A stretch of DNA of 64,000 nt from Brachyhypopomus gauderio (lineage: Eukaryota > Chordata > Actinopteri > Gymnotiformes > Hypopomidae): contig NC_135220.1 of the NCBI RefSeq assembly GCF_052324685.1, positions 1,174,906 to 1,238,905 on the forward strand. The letters run 5' to 3'. Of the stretch, positions 34,796 to 59,346 are shown one piece after another. Each line of letters opens with the position of its first letter. The first letter of the stretch is position 1. The translations under genes were made by a program, and so were the position numbers. Below the pieces are notes generated by a model. That model was not told the DNA's origin. It searched no databases and saw nothing but the letters and a program-made list of their open reading frames with translations.

Positions 34796-35986
34796 TACTC
34801 ACCAGCCACTTTATTAGGTATACTTGTTCAACCACTCCTTAACACAAATATTGAATCCCAGGGAATACCCTGTTTAGGCAAACATGATCAAGATGAACTC
34901 AAGATAAATTCGAGCATCAGAAGGGGGAAGAGAGGTGATTTAAGTGACCCTGAATGTGACATGGTTGTTGGTGGTAGACGGGCTGGTCCAAGCATTTCAC
35001 AAGCTGCTGATGTACTGAGATTTTCATACACAAATAAAATAATGTTTCAGAGAATGGAAAAAAAATATCTAGTGACCAGAAGTTCTCTTGAGCAAAGATT
35101 CCTTGTTGATGCCAGAGGTAAATGGCCATACTGGTTTGAGCTGATTAAAAGGTAACAGTAACTCAAATGACCACTCGTCACAAACAAAGAATGCAGAAAA
35201 GCATCTCTGAATATACAACACATCAAACCTTGTAGCAGGTGGGCTACAGCAGCAGACCACACCTGGTGATACTCCTAAGAACAGGAACAGAAGCACGGTT
35301 CACACGAGCGGTTCACACTTCTATCTCTATCCCCCTCTTTCTCTCTCACACTCTCTCTCTGTCTCACGACACCTGTACTGAGGAACAATGAGAAATCATC
35401 TTCCCGTCTGATGAGTGTTGATTTCTGCTATACTATTTAGATGCATTATGAATATGGCATAACGGATCCATCCTGCTTTGCATAAACACGTCAGGTTGGA
35501 AGAAATAATTTCTCTTTCAATAATAATGTAGGGAAAGTTTCTAGGAATACTTTGGGCCCAATAAATACCTAATTTAGCATTAATTAAAGGGCAAATGCAT
35601 TGCTACTTACCACGGTCATCGCTTTATGACCAATGTACCCATATACCACTTCCAGCAGGATAACACGACACATCAAATCATCTCAAATTGGCATCTTGAT
35701 CATGACAAAGAGTTCATTGTACTCAAATGTTCTCACCAGAGCTCAGTCCAATAGAGCGCCTTTGGTGTGTAGGAACAGGAGTCACATCACAGATGTGTGA
35801 ACAACACAACTAGAGCAACTGCACGATTCCATCATGACGGATCCATCATTACAGAACAAAATCTCAGAGGAATGTTTCCAGCACCTCGTTTATTCTATAT
35901 GCCATGAAGGCAGCAGCTGTAAAGGCAGAAAGGGACATATCCTGTACTATCCAAGTGCACCTAATAAAATAGCCAGTGAGTGTATA
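34796..35986 (+). mobile_element. Decayed Tc1/mariner-type DNA transposon
   Basis: The left end reads CTCACCAGCCACTTTATTAG and the right end is its near reverse complement (CTAATAAAATAGCCAGTGAG), with TA at both outer edges. These termini belong to a Tc1/mariner family common in fish. Between them are transposase remnants: 34917-35155 reads RRGKRGDLSDPECDMVVGG and later LVDARG, TVTQMTTRHKQRMQKSI-like and CFQHLV-like pieces, in several frames with stops. Segment 35280-35400 does not match and may be a replacement. No intact transposase remains. Confidence 0.8.
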
Positions 35987-37761
35987 TACTTCAGTGAGTG
36001 GCTACTGTCCTTTTAGAATTCCCAACCTTCCTTTTAACACTTTGGATTTCACAGCAATATTGGCTGTGCTAAAGATTACTGCTGCCATCTTGTGGTCAGC
36101 AATTCCATGTACACCGACACCATGTGTTCATAAATGCTTCAAACGTGCACTCTTACTTCGCAAAACAATTTTTGCTGGTCGTAAATGTGAGATTCCAATG
36201 CTAAGATTTAGATAAATGACAGCATTTTATTTTGTAGTTTATTATTTCAAAAGAATTTATGAATTTTGCAAAATCTGCTTAATCTCATGAATATTATGAT
36301 AAAGGACGGACACGTTTTCATAGCAAAACAACAGCAGGTGGCTGAGGCAAACGTGTGCTCTTGAAAGGTGAAATGCCCTCTCACACAATTTAAAAATGTT
36401 AGCAGTGCCTTGCTAGTTTCGGACTCTTTCATTTGACAGTGTTGCACATTGCACTTGGTGATTTCTTACCACAAAAGGTTAGGAATATGAGTGACAGCTC
36501 ACTTTCCACATGAAACCAAGATGCACACAAAACTTTGCCAAAATAAGAATACACAATTAATACCATATGAGATGCACATAATTCAACACAAGTGTTATAC
36601 AAAATACCTACATTTCTATGCAAGTCAGGCTCACTTTGCGTTTTATCACTACTCAGGGTGCAGGGCGTCAAACCAGCGAAACACAGTTACCTCCTACATT
36701 CAGAGCCCCACAGGTTTAGATCACCCACAGACCAAACACTCAATGATCATAAGAAACAGCATCCACTTTAAAAGGGAGTGCCAGAGGTCATTAATAATTA
36801 AATGGCTATATTAATAACTTTTGAATGAGGTTATTTGCATTAGCCTACATTGACTACAACTAGTAAAATCATATTAGTTCATTATCTTATACTGTCTAAC
36901 TGGCCAATCATTCGCCCTCTCTGGGCTCACCATGAATACAATGTTGTAAACAGATGCAGGATTTCTCTTCAGCTGCGTGTCTTATTGCAGACGGACAGAG
37001 CGACCCAGAATAATGACGGCCTCATTCCTAGCAACGGCAGACTGATCCTTAAACAGTCATCAAATTCACACGCTGCTTCTCCCATTCGACTGCCATTTTA
37101 AAAGTTGTTTGGTTACCTTGGTAGCAGCAAATAACAGCATTAGTGGAATGTAACACCAACTTTCTGAGGTTATCCAACATGATATAAGACTAATTTAGCA
37201 TTAATCCAAGCCAATAACCATGTTATGCTGAACGCGTTCCATAACGCACAGATATGTTTCTGATGAAAAAAATTCACCCGGAAGATACCCATGAATGTGA
37301 TCAGGAACAGAACAAAGCAAATAAATAAACAAACAAACAAACAAACATATGGCAAATGGCAAGTCTGTATCGCAGCAATGAAAGGAATGAGAGCCGAGAA
37401 ACTGTCCAAAACATGCAGAAAGCACCCCCCCCCCCCCCCCCCAACCCGACGTTCCCTTTGTCCTGTTGAAGCAGAGCAGCAGACCGGCTGGGGGTGGGGG
37501 GTGGGGATGTTGCACGGGTGGAGAGAGCCAGGAGAAGCACTGCCACTCACACCTCCACCCTTTTTTTCTTCCCAGAAGGCAGTGCAAGTCAAGATGGCAA
37601 CAGGAAGGTTCCATTTATGCTTCACTAAGTACCTGGAAAACAAAACACAGGTATTCAGATACTGGACTGTTTTTGCATTATTGTGTTTTCCACAACTGTG
37701 TTGTACAAAAATTAGACTACTTTTAGATGACAAAGGAAAATGAATGTTAAGAAACTGGGCA
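35987..37761. other. Intergenic stretch downstream of SRM
   Basis: No convincing gene. Includes a (CAAA)n run near 37325-37347 and a poly(C) run at 37426-37442. Overlapping open frames around the poly(C) tract on both strands look like nothing known. The SRM 3' UTR must run into the right part. Confidence 0.45.
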
Positions 37762-39856
<2,095 letters not shown>

Positions 39857-40130
39857 GGTGAACGAGTATCGGCCCGGTTATCGGCCCAGTTACGCCCGCG
39901 GGTCTCGCGTGTTTCTTCTGAAAACTATCGGTGGATCCGCTACACTGACACGTTGGGCGTTCTCCGCACCGCAACCAACCTAGACACGGGAACTGGCCAA
40001 TGGGAGCGAGGCTACTGCCCGCCCTCGCACCGACACCAGCCAATCAACCGCGAGTACGGCGGGGTCTCCGTACAAGCTAGTGCGGCTTTACAGAGAACAA
40101 AATGAACCCACGTGAAACTTGACGTTCACG
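39857..40130 (-). promoter_or_regulatory. SRM promoter region, CpG-rich
   Basis: Directly upstream of the SRM start, rich in CpG (for example CGCGGGTCTCGCG on the minus strand and similar blocks), no evident TATA box. Consistent with a housekeeping promoter. Exact start unknown. Confidence 0.45.
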
Positions 40131-40241
40131 TTAAAGTGTCGCGACGTACGTTGTGCTATTGCGTATGGGTTTTTTTTTTTTTAGAAAGAAAATGCGTTCA
40201 TATGTATTAGGGAGACGCAAAATCATTGTTTCCGATATGTA

Positions 40242-40266
40242 TTTATTATTTTTCTGTGCATTTATT
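40242..40266 (-). terminator. Candidate SMC1A poly(A) signals
   Basis: Two minus-strand AATAAA hexamers (TTTATT at 40242-40247 and 40261-40266) about 540-560 bp past the SMC1A stop and before the SRM promoter. Confidence 0.5.
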
Positions 40267-40804
40267 AAGTTAAACCAACGATTCAATTTGCAGTTAATAC
40301 ATGCTACATTCAAACTAGATGTGCTAGTTTTCACTTACACAGTAGGTAGTTCAGAAGATCTTGGAATGAGTTTTCTTTGTGTTCATCATAAGAGATGGCA
40401 AAGCAAGGCACGATATTTAAAAAATAAAAACCAACCACGCAATGCATCATTGTAACAATTGCAGACTCTTGGAATGTAAACACACAATATTTGACCACAA
40501 TAACGTAATCAGCAGAATTCTTATTTAAATGTAGTTTTAGGTTTTGTGTGTGTGTGTGTCTAACATATCTGACAAATATTTTGTTGCTGCTCACGTGTCA
40601 CCACACATCACCACTGAACAAACATCATTTAGCCACGCCATCCGTGTTGTGGCTTTTATGCACATGACAACTCTCAGAAGTACAACAACGATTCAAGGAC
40701 ACACACGATGGTGCACACATCACAGAGTGGCTGTCTGTTGGAGACTACAGAATAGTGCTGTCTAAAAACATGTATGTATGTTCTAGTGGTCAAAATCTGG
40801 TGAC

Positions 40805-50689
<9,885 letters not shown>

Positions 50690-51469
50690 ATGTTCAGGCT
50701 GGACCTGCCCGTGGACGAGACCGCCATGAAGGCGCTGCAGCGGCGACGCTCCGCGGAGGCGGCCCGCCAGAAGCGAATCTTCAACACTAGGAACCGAGTC
50801 ATGGGTTTGGACCTGCAGACGCTTGAGCGACAGATGGCCGAGCGGCGTGAGAGGGTCGAGATAGAGAAACAGCGGGACGTGGCCCACGGTAGCCCTTCAA
50901 ATGGGTCGAGGCCCGAACTAGTGAATAAAGCAAAACTATAATGTACAATTTTAAGGTGACTTAAAGCGCATTTTTTCGTTTTCCCTCCGTTATACAGACG
51001 CACTGCGTGTATGCGCTGATGAAATGCTTATGAGGCAGCAGAGAGAAGAGGAGGAGAGGAGAAGAGATCTGGCTCGGGACCTTGTGGAGTATCGGGCAAC
51101 GCAGCAGCGCGCAGGAGACTCTCGTGATGCAGATCTTAACTGCAACCGCCAGGGGGCGCCTGGCGTCAACGCACTTGCTCCAGAGTCATTCGGGCCTGCA
51201 AGCATGCAGGTGTTTCAGGTGCAATATCCCCTGTGCGATTATTAAACATTAATTACTAATTTTATGACCCAAGGAAACGAACTAGGCATTTAGATTTAGA
51301 ATGTTAGAGGTTTTTGGAGTGATCTGTATGTTTTTCGCACATGTGGGTTCAGGGAGAGGGAGTTGGGGAGGTTGAGAGGAGGAGTGTTCAGATGGAGGTG
51401 AACGAGAGAACGCTCCGAGCTCAAAAAGAAGAGCGGGACAGGCAAAAGGAGGAGCAGAAGCACAGAGGT

Positions 51470-51521
<52 letters not shown>

Positions 51522-51598
51522 CCTCATTAGATCAGTGCTATTACCTCTGCCTCTTTATTGCATCCGTAATTATGCGTATGTTGGGTAAGCAGTGAATG

Positions 51599-51634
<36 letters not shown>

Positions 51635-51794
51635 AGCTGCTAAGAGGCAGAGAGGTGCTGCAGCAGGACCTGCGTGCTGTGCAGTTGGATGTTCTGGAGA
51701 CAGAGTGTAGACGAGCTGCCTCCATCGCCCTCAAAAGCTACAACCAGGCACAGGTGGGTGGGAGGGTGGGGTCAGAGGGAGATAGAGAGAGAGG

Positions 51795-51838
<44 letters not shown>

Positions 51839-53149
51839 GGGAGATCGATCTCACAGGGCTCCTCACAGAATCTTAGCACATCAAACAGTGAGCCAGTTCC
51901 TTTGAGTATATATATTTTTTCATGTGACAGAGCTCATTATAGTTTGAAATGTTTTTCAACCCTATTTTTATTATTTTAAACTGCTCGGCTTTCGGTTGGT
52001 CACTGTCATTTTTGATCAATAGTTAATAACCCTCCAAGGACATGAGATGAGATGGGAGGGTAAAAGCTGATGAACTCTGACCTTGAGTGGCATCTTTGTA
52101 GGCGGAAGAGAAGCTGGAGAGAGAGAGACAAGACAGGATGAGACGGGAGGGGGAGGGGCTGGCGGAGATACAGCACATGGTGACCTCTGACCTGCTGACC
52201 GAGTGCCCGGAGGCTGCAGAGAGAGCCCCTCGCGTGCTACCCGACCGCTGGAAAGGAATGAGCCCCAGTCAGCTCAGCGCCATCTACAGGCAGAGAGAGG
52301 AGCAGCGCGCTGAGAGAGAGGTACAGGAACATCTCCCTTGCTTTCAAACGGTGTTCTTCTGTCTCTACTGTGGAAGTACATCCCTGTCCCCCCCCCCCCC
52401 CCCCCCTCCCCGACCCCTCCCCTCACCCCAGAGGCTCACACAGCTTGAGAAACAGAGGGAGAAGGCCTGGGGTTTGCTGCAACTACAGCAGGCCAGGCAG
52501 CAGGTGGAGGAGGAGAGCAGTGTGAGGTTGATGGAGAAGGAGAGGAGAGCACAGCTGGACTGCTACAACCAGCAGCTGGCCAGAGAACAGCAGGCACGGT
52601 AAGGGCCACATGCCATCCGTCACACGCCACACACACGCCACACACACGCAGAGAGCCCCGCCCAATGCTAGCCCACACCTCTCAGACCCTTTAGCTTCTT
52701 CACACTGAAGGTTCCTCTGACAATGTGAATGCTTGTTCTTTTGCCATTTGTGCGGTAGTAAGTCATGGTGGTATATTGTTAAAAGTTTCCTGAGGTGATA
52801 TTTTGTTAAGCTCATATGATGTTCGTCTTTGTCATGTACAATTGAACAAAAATCAACAAAGTATTTTTCAAAATTTGTTTCGTAGATACAAATGCCACAA
52901 AGACATTTTTAAAACATCTGTTTTAGAATAAATTTATAATTTAGGGAGGTTTTGAGCAGGCACTGTACTTTCCTTTAAGTGAAAACTTAATGTTAATCTA
53001 AAAAGAGAATACGTAAGTGATTTTAAGTGGTTTAGTGATTGACACATATATATCCATTCTCATACAGCCAACAGTACCTCAGGAATGAGATTTACACCAA
53101 CCGGCCTACTGCACGCTACTTCACCCAGTTCAGCACAAGCTCACGCTAG
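50690..53149 (+). CDS. ribc1: RIB43A domain with coiled coils 1 (ciliary doublet protein)
   Basis: RIB43A family protein, a microtubule inner protein of axonemal doublets in cilia and flagella. Seven exons: 50690-50888, 50998-51218, 51353-51467, 51635-51753, 52102-52320, 52432-52598, 53068-53149 (TAG). Total 373 aa, in phase (human 379). It starts MFRLDLPVDETAMKALQRRR. Family blocks are RQKRIFNTRNRVMGLDLQTL, VTSDLLTECPEAA, RVLPDRWKGMSPSQLSAIYR, CYNQQLAREQQAR and YLRNEIYTNRPTARYFTQF. It is mostly charged coiled coil with no signal or membrane segment. In exon 2 two donors (51209 and 51219) are possible; the second gives the better join to GEGVGEVERR. Intron 3 is framed by complementary (AC)n and (GT)n. 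SMC1A-RIBC1 head-to-head order matches human Xp11. Confidence 0.94.
51472..51519 (+). repeat. (AC)24 at the 5' end of RIBC1 intron 3
   Basis: Starts four bases after the exon 3 boundary (donor GTAA). Confidence 0.97.
51601..51630 (+). repeat. (GT)15 at the 3' end of RIBC1 intron 3
   Basis: Ends immediately before the GCAG acceptor of exon 4; it sits where a polypyrimidine tract is expected. Confidence 0.97.
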
Positions 53150-53242
53150 ATGCCCCTCTCTACATCTTCTGCCCAGCAGCAGGTGCACTGTGGATATTTG
53201 AATTTCAAACCACACAGAATGTGTGGCCTTGTTTAAATGATG

Positions 53243-53273
53243 AATAAATTATGCTTTTCAAAGCACTAATAAA
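53243..53273 (+). terminator. RIBC1 polyadenylation signals
   Basis: AATAAA at 53243-53248 and 53268-53273, about 95-120 bp after the stop codon. Confidence 0.7.
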
Positions 53274-53279
53274 TCGTGC

Positions 53280-56200
53280 CGCAGTGTCTATTTTAACGTA
53301 ACACGCAGAAATAACAGCTACAGAAGCACAGGCTCAAAAATGTTCTTCAGTGAATCCATAGCGTCTCACAGATTGTTGTGACAACATTGCACCAGGTATA
53401 GATCGCTCCATTGATTTTTATTTTTGAAGCATTTACAATACAGTGAGTGATTCACATGATTCATGATTCACATACACTAGTTTTCCAGGTCAACCCCAGG
53501 CCCACCCGCACCCCTCCCTCAGTCATCACTGACCCCCCCCCCCCCACGCACAGACAAACACACAACAGAAAAAGTGACATGGCCGTTTATCAAGACAGTG
53601 AACTACAGTGCCCTAGTGCACTCATCAATTCTTCTCATCAACTCATCCTCTCACCCTGACCCAATTGCATTTTCTTCTTTATTTTGTCAGATTTCAATAA
53701 CCTTTGATTTATGTCAATCAAACAAAGGGTACATGTGACTATTGAAATATTTTCAGTGAAGTGATGTCTAGTCCTGGACCTCTTCAGAAATTAAACTCCA
53801 GTAGTTTAGGTCAGTTTAAGACGTGACATCATTTAAAACCACATCAAGTAGAATACAACAGCACAAAGTTTAACAATGTTTTACAGAGGCAACCCAATTG
53901 ATATGCGGCCTTGAACTCCTAAACACGAATAGCGAAACAGCAGTATAGTGAAGATGTGTATATCCACGCTTCCCTCCAAGGCCATCACACGCTCGGACAC
54001 CAACAACACAAATGGCTAGCAGCAGTTTGGTTGACATGTCGACATCGTTCACACCACGTATTCCTCCTGTATGAAAATAGACCTCTGCGAGAATTTTGTC
54101 CTGAGTGTGTCTGTACAGCATCAACAAGGGAGGCCGACGCAGAGTCTATTAAAACCAGCAGTTCAGACTGACCACACCACCCCAACCTCCCCTCACACAC
54201 GCCCCCCAAACTACTGCGCACACGGACTGGTTTGAATAAACTCATCAGCACATGGCAAATTCTCCCTGTGTCTATGACTGCAGTGTACAGCCAAAACTAG
54301 AGCATCTCTGACTTTTCTCATGGGTTTTGCAGGAACTGCTTTGTAACAGATACACACAATACCGCAATTTTGAGTCAAACAGAAAACAGTTGGAAATGTG
54401 GGGGAAAGTAACATTATTATGGTTGGCTTGATTTGAGGTTAATGGCCATTAATGCATTACTTTGATTAAAAGTTTTTTTTTTAGCAATTCGTCTTTTATT
54501 CAGGCATTATCAAAGGACAGCTTGTTTAACTTTTTTCCTTTTTTACGTTTTTGAAAACTATTCTCTAGTTATCCAGAACAATTATATCACAACAAACATT
54601 TTAGCCAAAAAAGTCAAAGATTAAGAATCAAAACATCAACAAACTCTAAAATCAAGTCCAAGATAATCAATGGTTACAAATCAGTGCCGTAGCAAAACAA
54701 ACGTTTGGGTTTTATTTACATTCAGGTAAAAACAGAGAAACTTCTGCCCCCCCCCCCCCCCCCCCCCCCCTCATCGTTACTCACTGTAGGTCCTTCATTC
54801 TCGTACTTTACTGGATGACTCTTGTTGCTCTTTGAACGTATGTTCAAGTAACACTGCTCACCAAAACTTATATACCACACAGCGAAACAGAAACAAATGC
54901 CATTTGGTATGCTGGTATGGAATCGTGTTTTCCATCCCAACAAAGCATACATTCTCTGTGTGTGACGTGAATTATAATAGTTACCTATATGATTGTTTTA
55001 CATGATCAAACCAAATTTTTGTTAACAAGTACGAGTGTGTGTTTGTGTGCATGTGTGGCGTCAGAACCGTACCGCACACCCGATTACACCTTTGGAGTGT
55101 GTATTCACGTGGCTTTACACCAACAGGACCGCAAGAGATTTGTCAGTACACATAATTTAATACACTACGCAGAGTACAATAGAAAGACAAACATATAGAG
55201 GGCTACATAAAAATAAATATGGCAGAATGCGATGGCAGGGGGGAGAACATTGAATAACGATGAACCTTCTGATGACATCTGTTATGGAAACAGGGGAACC
55301 AACAGAGATGACGACTCTAATACTGCAAATGGATAACTGCAGGGTGTCACTATGTACAGCTTGATATAAAGCACCTCAAGTTAACATATCATTGCATCTT
55401 TTATATTTACAATATATAGCGTGGATATGGGGACCCAGATGTGTATTTGCTCTTGAAGTATGCAGAAAATCAATCCAAAATCACATATAAGTTATGGGAA
55501 ACAGGAGAAAACATCATAAAAACATAAAAAGGCATACAATCTTAAAACAAAGCAACATAAAAGATTAAAAGGAAGCTGGGCACCAGTCATCCAGCTAACG
55601 GTGCAACATAACAAAATGGCAAAGAACAACTATATAACAAGTCCACCTGTGTAGTCCATATGCAGTGTGCACCGGGGCGTTATGTCTGCATGATGTACCG
55701 GCCAGGGCCTGAAGGCCCTCTTTCTCCCTGTTCTGGTCCTTCTGTACTGACAACTGCTTTCGGTATTTGGCATTAACCGTGGGTTCTCCTGGTGGCTGAA
55801 TTGTCACTCTAATGGTCATCAATAAAGTCATTGGCATTCACTAATTTTTGCTGGCAGGAAACTGGGCGGCCAAGGGAAGCCAGTTGTCACCTGTGTACAC
55901 CTGTTGTTACGTGTGTGTGTGATATTGTTGTGCTTGCTTGGCTGTTTTGATTTGCTTTGGCCCTGTATCTGTCTATCTGTAGCAGAGGTGATTTTAGTTT
56001 AAGGTTCATCAAAATATTGCAATTAATGTTCTGCTGAAAAGCTCAGTGTTGTGGTTGATTGTGTATTGTCTTTCTGCATGGGATTCTTGGGGTTGAACTA
56101 TCATTGCTGTAGTGCTCTGTTGTGTGTATGGCGAGAATATTTATCTTTCCATGTATTGCTGTTTTAGTAATCGCTATTTATAGTGATGTAACTGAAGAGT

Positions 56201-58230
56201 TTATCAGTCTGCTACAAATTAGTTAATCAGCTAGTCGAATTAGATCAAATCATCACAAAGTTATATAATTTCATATGTTTTCATATGTTCTGAACCTATA
56301 CATTACTGTTGTTGTGTGTATGGAGAGATGGAGTTAGCAATAAACCTGATACTACGAGACCGAAAGTCTCGCAGAGTCATTCCTCGCAGAACTATTACAG
56401 GTGCCTAACCCTAATCCTAACCCTAACCCTAATCCTAACCTGGATGGCGGATTAATAATTTTAATCGGCGTTCCAAGACCCGTACGATGGCTGTTGCTGT
56501 CTCCTGCTCGTTTTACGCACTATTACGTCTCTTTGTTTCAGTTTCCGATATTTGGATGGCGATGAGGTTTTGTCAACCGTGTATAAAGTAACTTTTATTC
56601 GGGTTGTTCACTCGAGAGTGAGAATAGGGAAGAATTGTAGGCCTACATCACATAGGTTCGAGCTCACTGTATAGACACATAAAGTAAGTGGGCGGGTGCC
56701 ACCCACCGTATATTCTGGTTAGAATAGAAAAGTGTAGTTTATTCCCGATTCTTTAGGTGTAGGATTAGCTTTAAATTCTGACAAGGATAGATTACGTTTT
56801 TGTTCCTTTCGTTGCTTGGGCAGCACCTTGGTATTCTCTCTAGAGCAACACCCATACAAGGTTTCACTTCTCGTTTGGTTGCTTCTACGTAGTGTTTTGG
56901 TGGGTGTTGTCTTTTGGTGGTTATTACACCTGGCAAAAAAACCCATTCAATGCACTTTCTGTGTCCGTGTGCTGGCTCACACCAGATGCCTTGATGTCGC
57001 ATCCACTCTGCTGCCTAGAACCCAAACCTACCAGGTGGGCGCGTAACACCTTTGTGTACCTGTGTTCACCTGTGTACACCTATGCTACGGTGGGCCGCAG
57101 AGTCACAACACAACGGAAAATGGGAAGCAAACAACAGATGACAAGACAGTGGGTTTAAGGGATGATGCAAACGTAGCACTGAACCACTAAGTGACAACTT
57201 GTTCATATTAAGCCAAGACCGACAGCATTAGCCCAAATCTGATCAAAACCTCACACTCAGAGGTCACGTGCAGCGGACGTTTCTAAAGGCCACTCACTGC
57301 AGACATCACCTGGCACAAAGAAATATATGTGAAGATCTACAACTAACATACATGCATATTTTCCACTAAGTGATGTTTTAAAGATCTCAGTGCAAACAGT
57401 CTATGCAAACACTAATGAGGCATGTCTTTTTCTTTTCCTCTATAGTAGGTTATTAGCCATACATTGAATATTTGCTTAGCATGAATAGATGTGGACACTA
57501 CAGTGTTTTCCCGGCTTGCAAAATATTACAAAAAAGCTCAACTTCTACACGCTGTTAACTTTGCATAGCTAGCTATCATTGGTTACTTCATGGCATAGAG
57601 CATACCTACCATGAGCTCAAAGGCAGAAGATTCACTTTGGCTAATGTTGTCACTTACAGCTTAATGTTGTCATTTCATTCCGCTTGAATTTCTGATTTCT
57701 GATTGGTTCCACAAATGCAGTGATTTTGTTTTTGGTGATGTGTTCACATATAGTGTGTTGGTTATCCCTTAAATTATGATGTTTGTCATCTTTTGTTTGA
57801 TTCGCTGTTACTGCTTTTCCGCCACTCTTTTGGTCACTGTACTGTAAACGATTATGAAATGACATATTTGAAAGAGGAATTATCTGTAAACAGTTCGCAG
57901 GGCAGTCCCTACCCATACGGATGCTTGTCTAATCTATTGTATTTCCCTCCACCTATGCCTGAAGTACATCAGCTGATCCAATTATGTCTAATTTCAGTCC
58001 CAACTCTATATATGGTGTTTCATTACGTGGGATTTGGTTTGAGTGTACATACCGATGTTGTACTGCATCTACTGATCGATTGGTCAGTCCCAGATATGAG
58101 TTAGCGGACACGTGTGTGAATCCCGGTTGGAAGTGTGGCCTACCCTGCCTTGCTAGTCTAAGACCACGGTGGATTTGGGCAGGCTGTGGCTGGCGGGCAG
58201 GACCGTGGCAGGGTGAAGGTCTGAGCTGTC
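53280..58230. other. 5 kb between RIBC1 and L1CAM; L1CAM 3' UTR inside
   Basis: No exon set recognised. The right part must contain the L1CAM 3' UTR on the minus strand; one possible AATAAA is at 56738-56743, which would give a 1.5 kb 3' UTR. Contains a poly(C) run of about 23 at 54748-54770, telomere-like repeats at 56405-56440 with a small hairpin (CGAGAC/GTCTCG) just before them, and otherwise A+T-rich unique sequence. Confidence 0.45.
56405..56440. repeat. Degenerate interstitial telomere-like repeat
   Basis: Six hexamers alternating CTAACC and CTAATC, the second such run in the window. Confidence 0.75.
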
Positions 58231-59311
58231 CTAGGGCTCAGTCTCGAGCACATCTCTGGCACCGCTGTACTGACTCGCCAGGGACTCGTCCATGATCACC
58301 TCCGTCTGGACGCTGTTACTGTTGCCGTAGTCCTCCAGACCTCCGTCGCTGCACAGCTTGCTGTCTTCGCACAGAGACGGCAGACTGGCCGTGTGTTTCT
58401 CCTCGTTATCACTTCTCAGGAGAGACAGACGGAGGGAGAGAGAGAGAGGGACAAGAGAAGAAATTGAGAGATGGAAACGAAGATTGAACAAATGGCACCG
58501 GAGCAAAGAGGGTAAGCTCAGAGCGGCTGGGGAGCTGGGCGGGGTGATGGAGCCAGCGTTTAAAGAAAGACACCACAAGTCATACCTCTCTAGAGATCTG
58601 GAAAGCGTTCGAGTGGGACGGCATTGGGAAGAGAGAGGGAAAGCGTGAGGAACACAGAGAAACTCGCACAGAGGAACACAGAGGAATTCACAGGCAAGCT
58701 TCATCATTAAGGAGAGCACTGCTGAGCATCTCAAGGCACCTCACCTGTACTCCCCGAACGTCTCGTCTTTCATGGGACGCGCCTCTGAGTCCACCTGGCC
58801 CTCCTCCTTCTCTTTGACTGAGACAAAAAAATTTGCAGAGAGTGTCACTTACTGACTGCTTCTACAACAGATACAAGTAAAGTCTGAGTACAATCGTAGT
58901 GCGTGATAAGTGGGTCAGGGCTCACACCTGAGTACTTTCCACCTTTACTCCTCTTGATGAAGCACAGGATGAGCAGTACCAGTAACAAAAGCACAAGGGC
59001 GCTGATGAGTCCAATAAACCAGCCTTCAGTAGCAAAGCCAGTCTGCATCTCCATCACTCCTGCAGAAAGGCGGGTATGGAAGCAGACGCAGGGTACCAAG
59101 GATTAAAACAACACAGAGAAAACCTGTGTAACCTAACAGTCTCATATTTGGAAACAACGACCAGTGACCTGGTCACTGGTCTAAAGGCTGGAAGGCTAGC
59201 TCAGTGCTCTCAGGACCAGCTCTGACCCTTAAGTCCTGATTACACCATTGTAGACTACATTGCTTTGCACCACTGTCTCTGTCTGAAAACCTCTGCTCTT
59301 GCAGTATCAAA

Positions 59312-59346
<35 letters not shown>

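Noticed and set aside
34790-35155. 121-codon open frame as a gene
   Set aside because: It is the start of a decayed Tc1/mariner transposase, with the left terminal repeat translated at its N-terminus.
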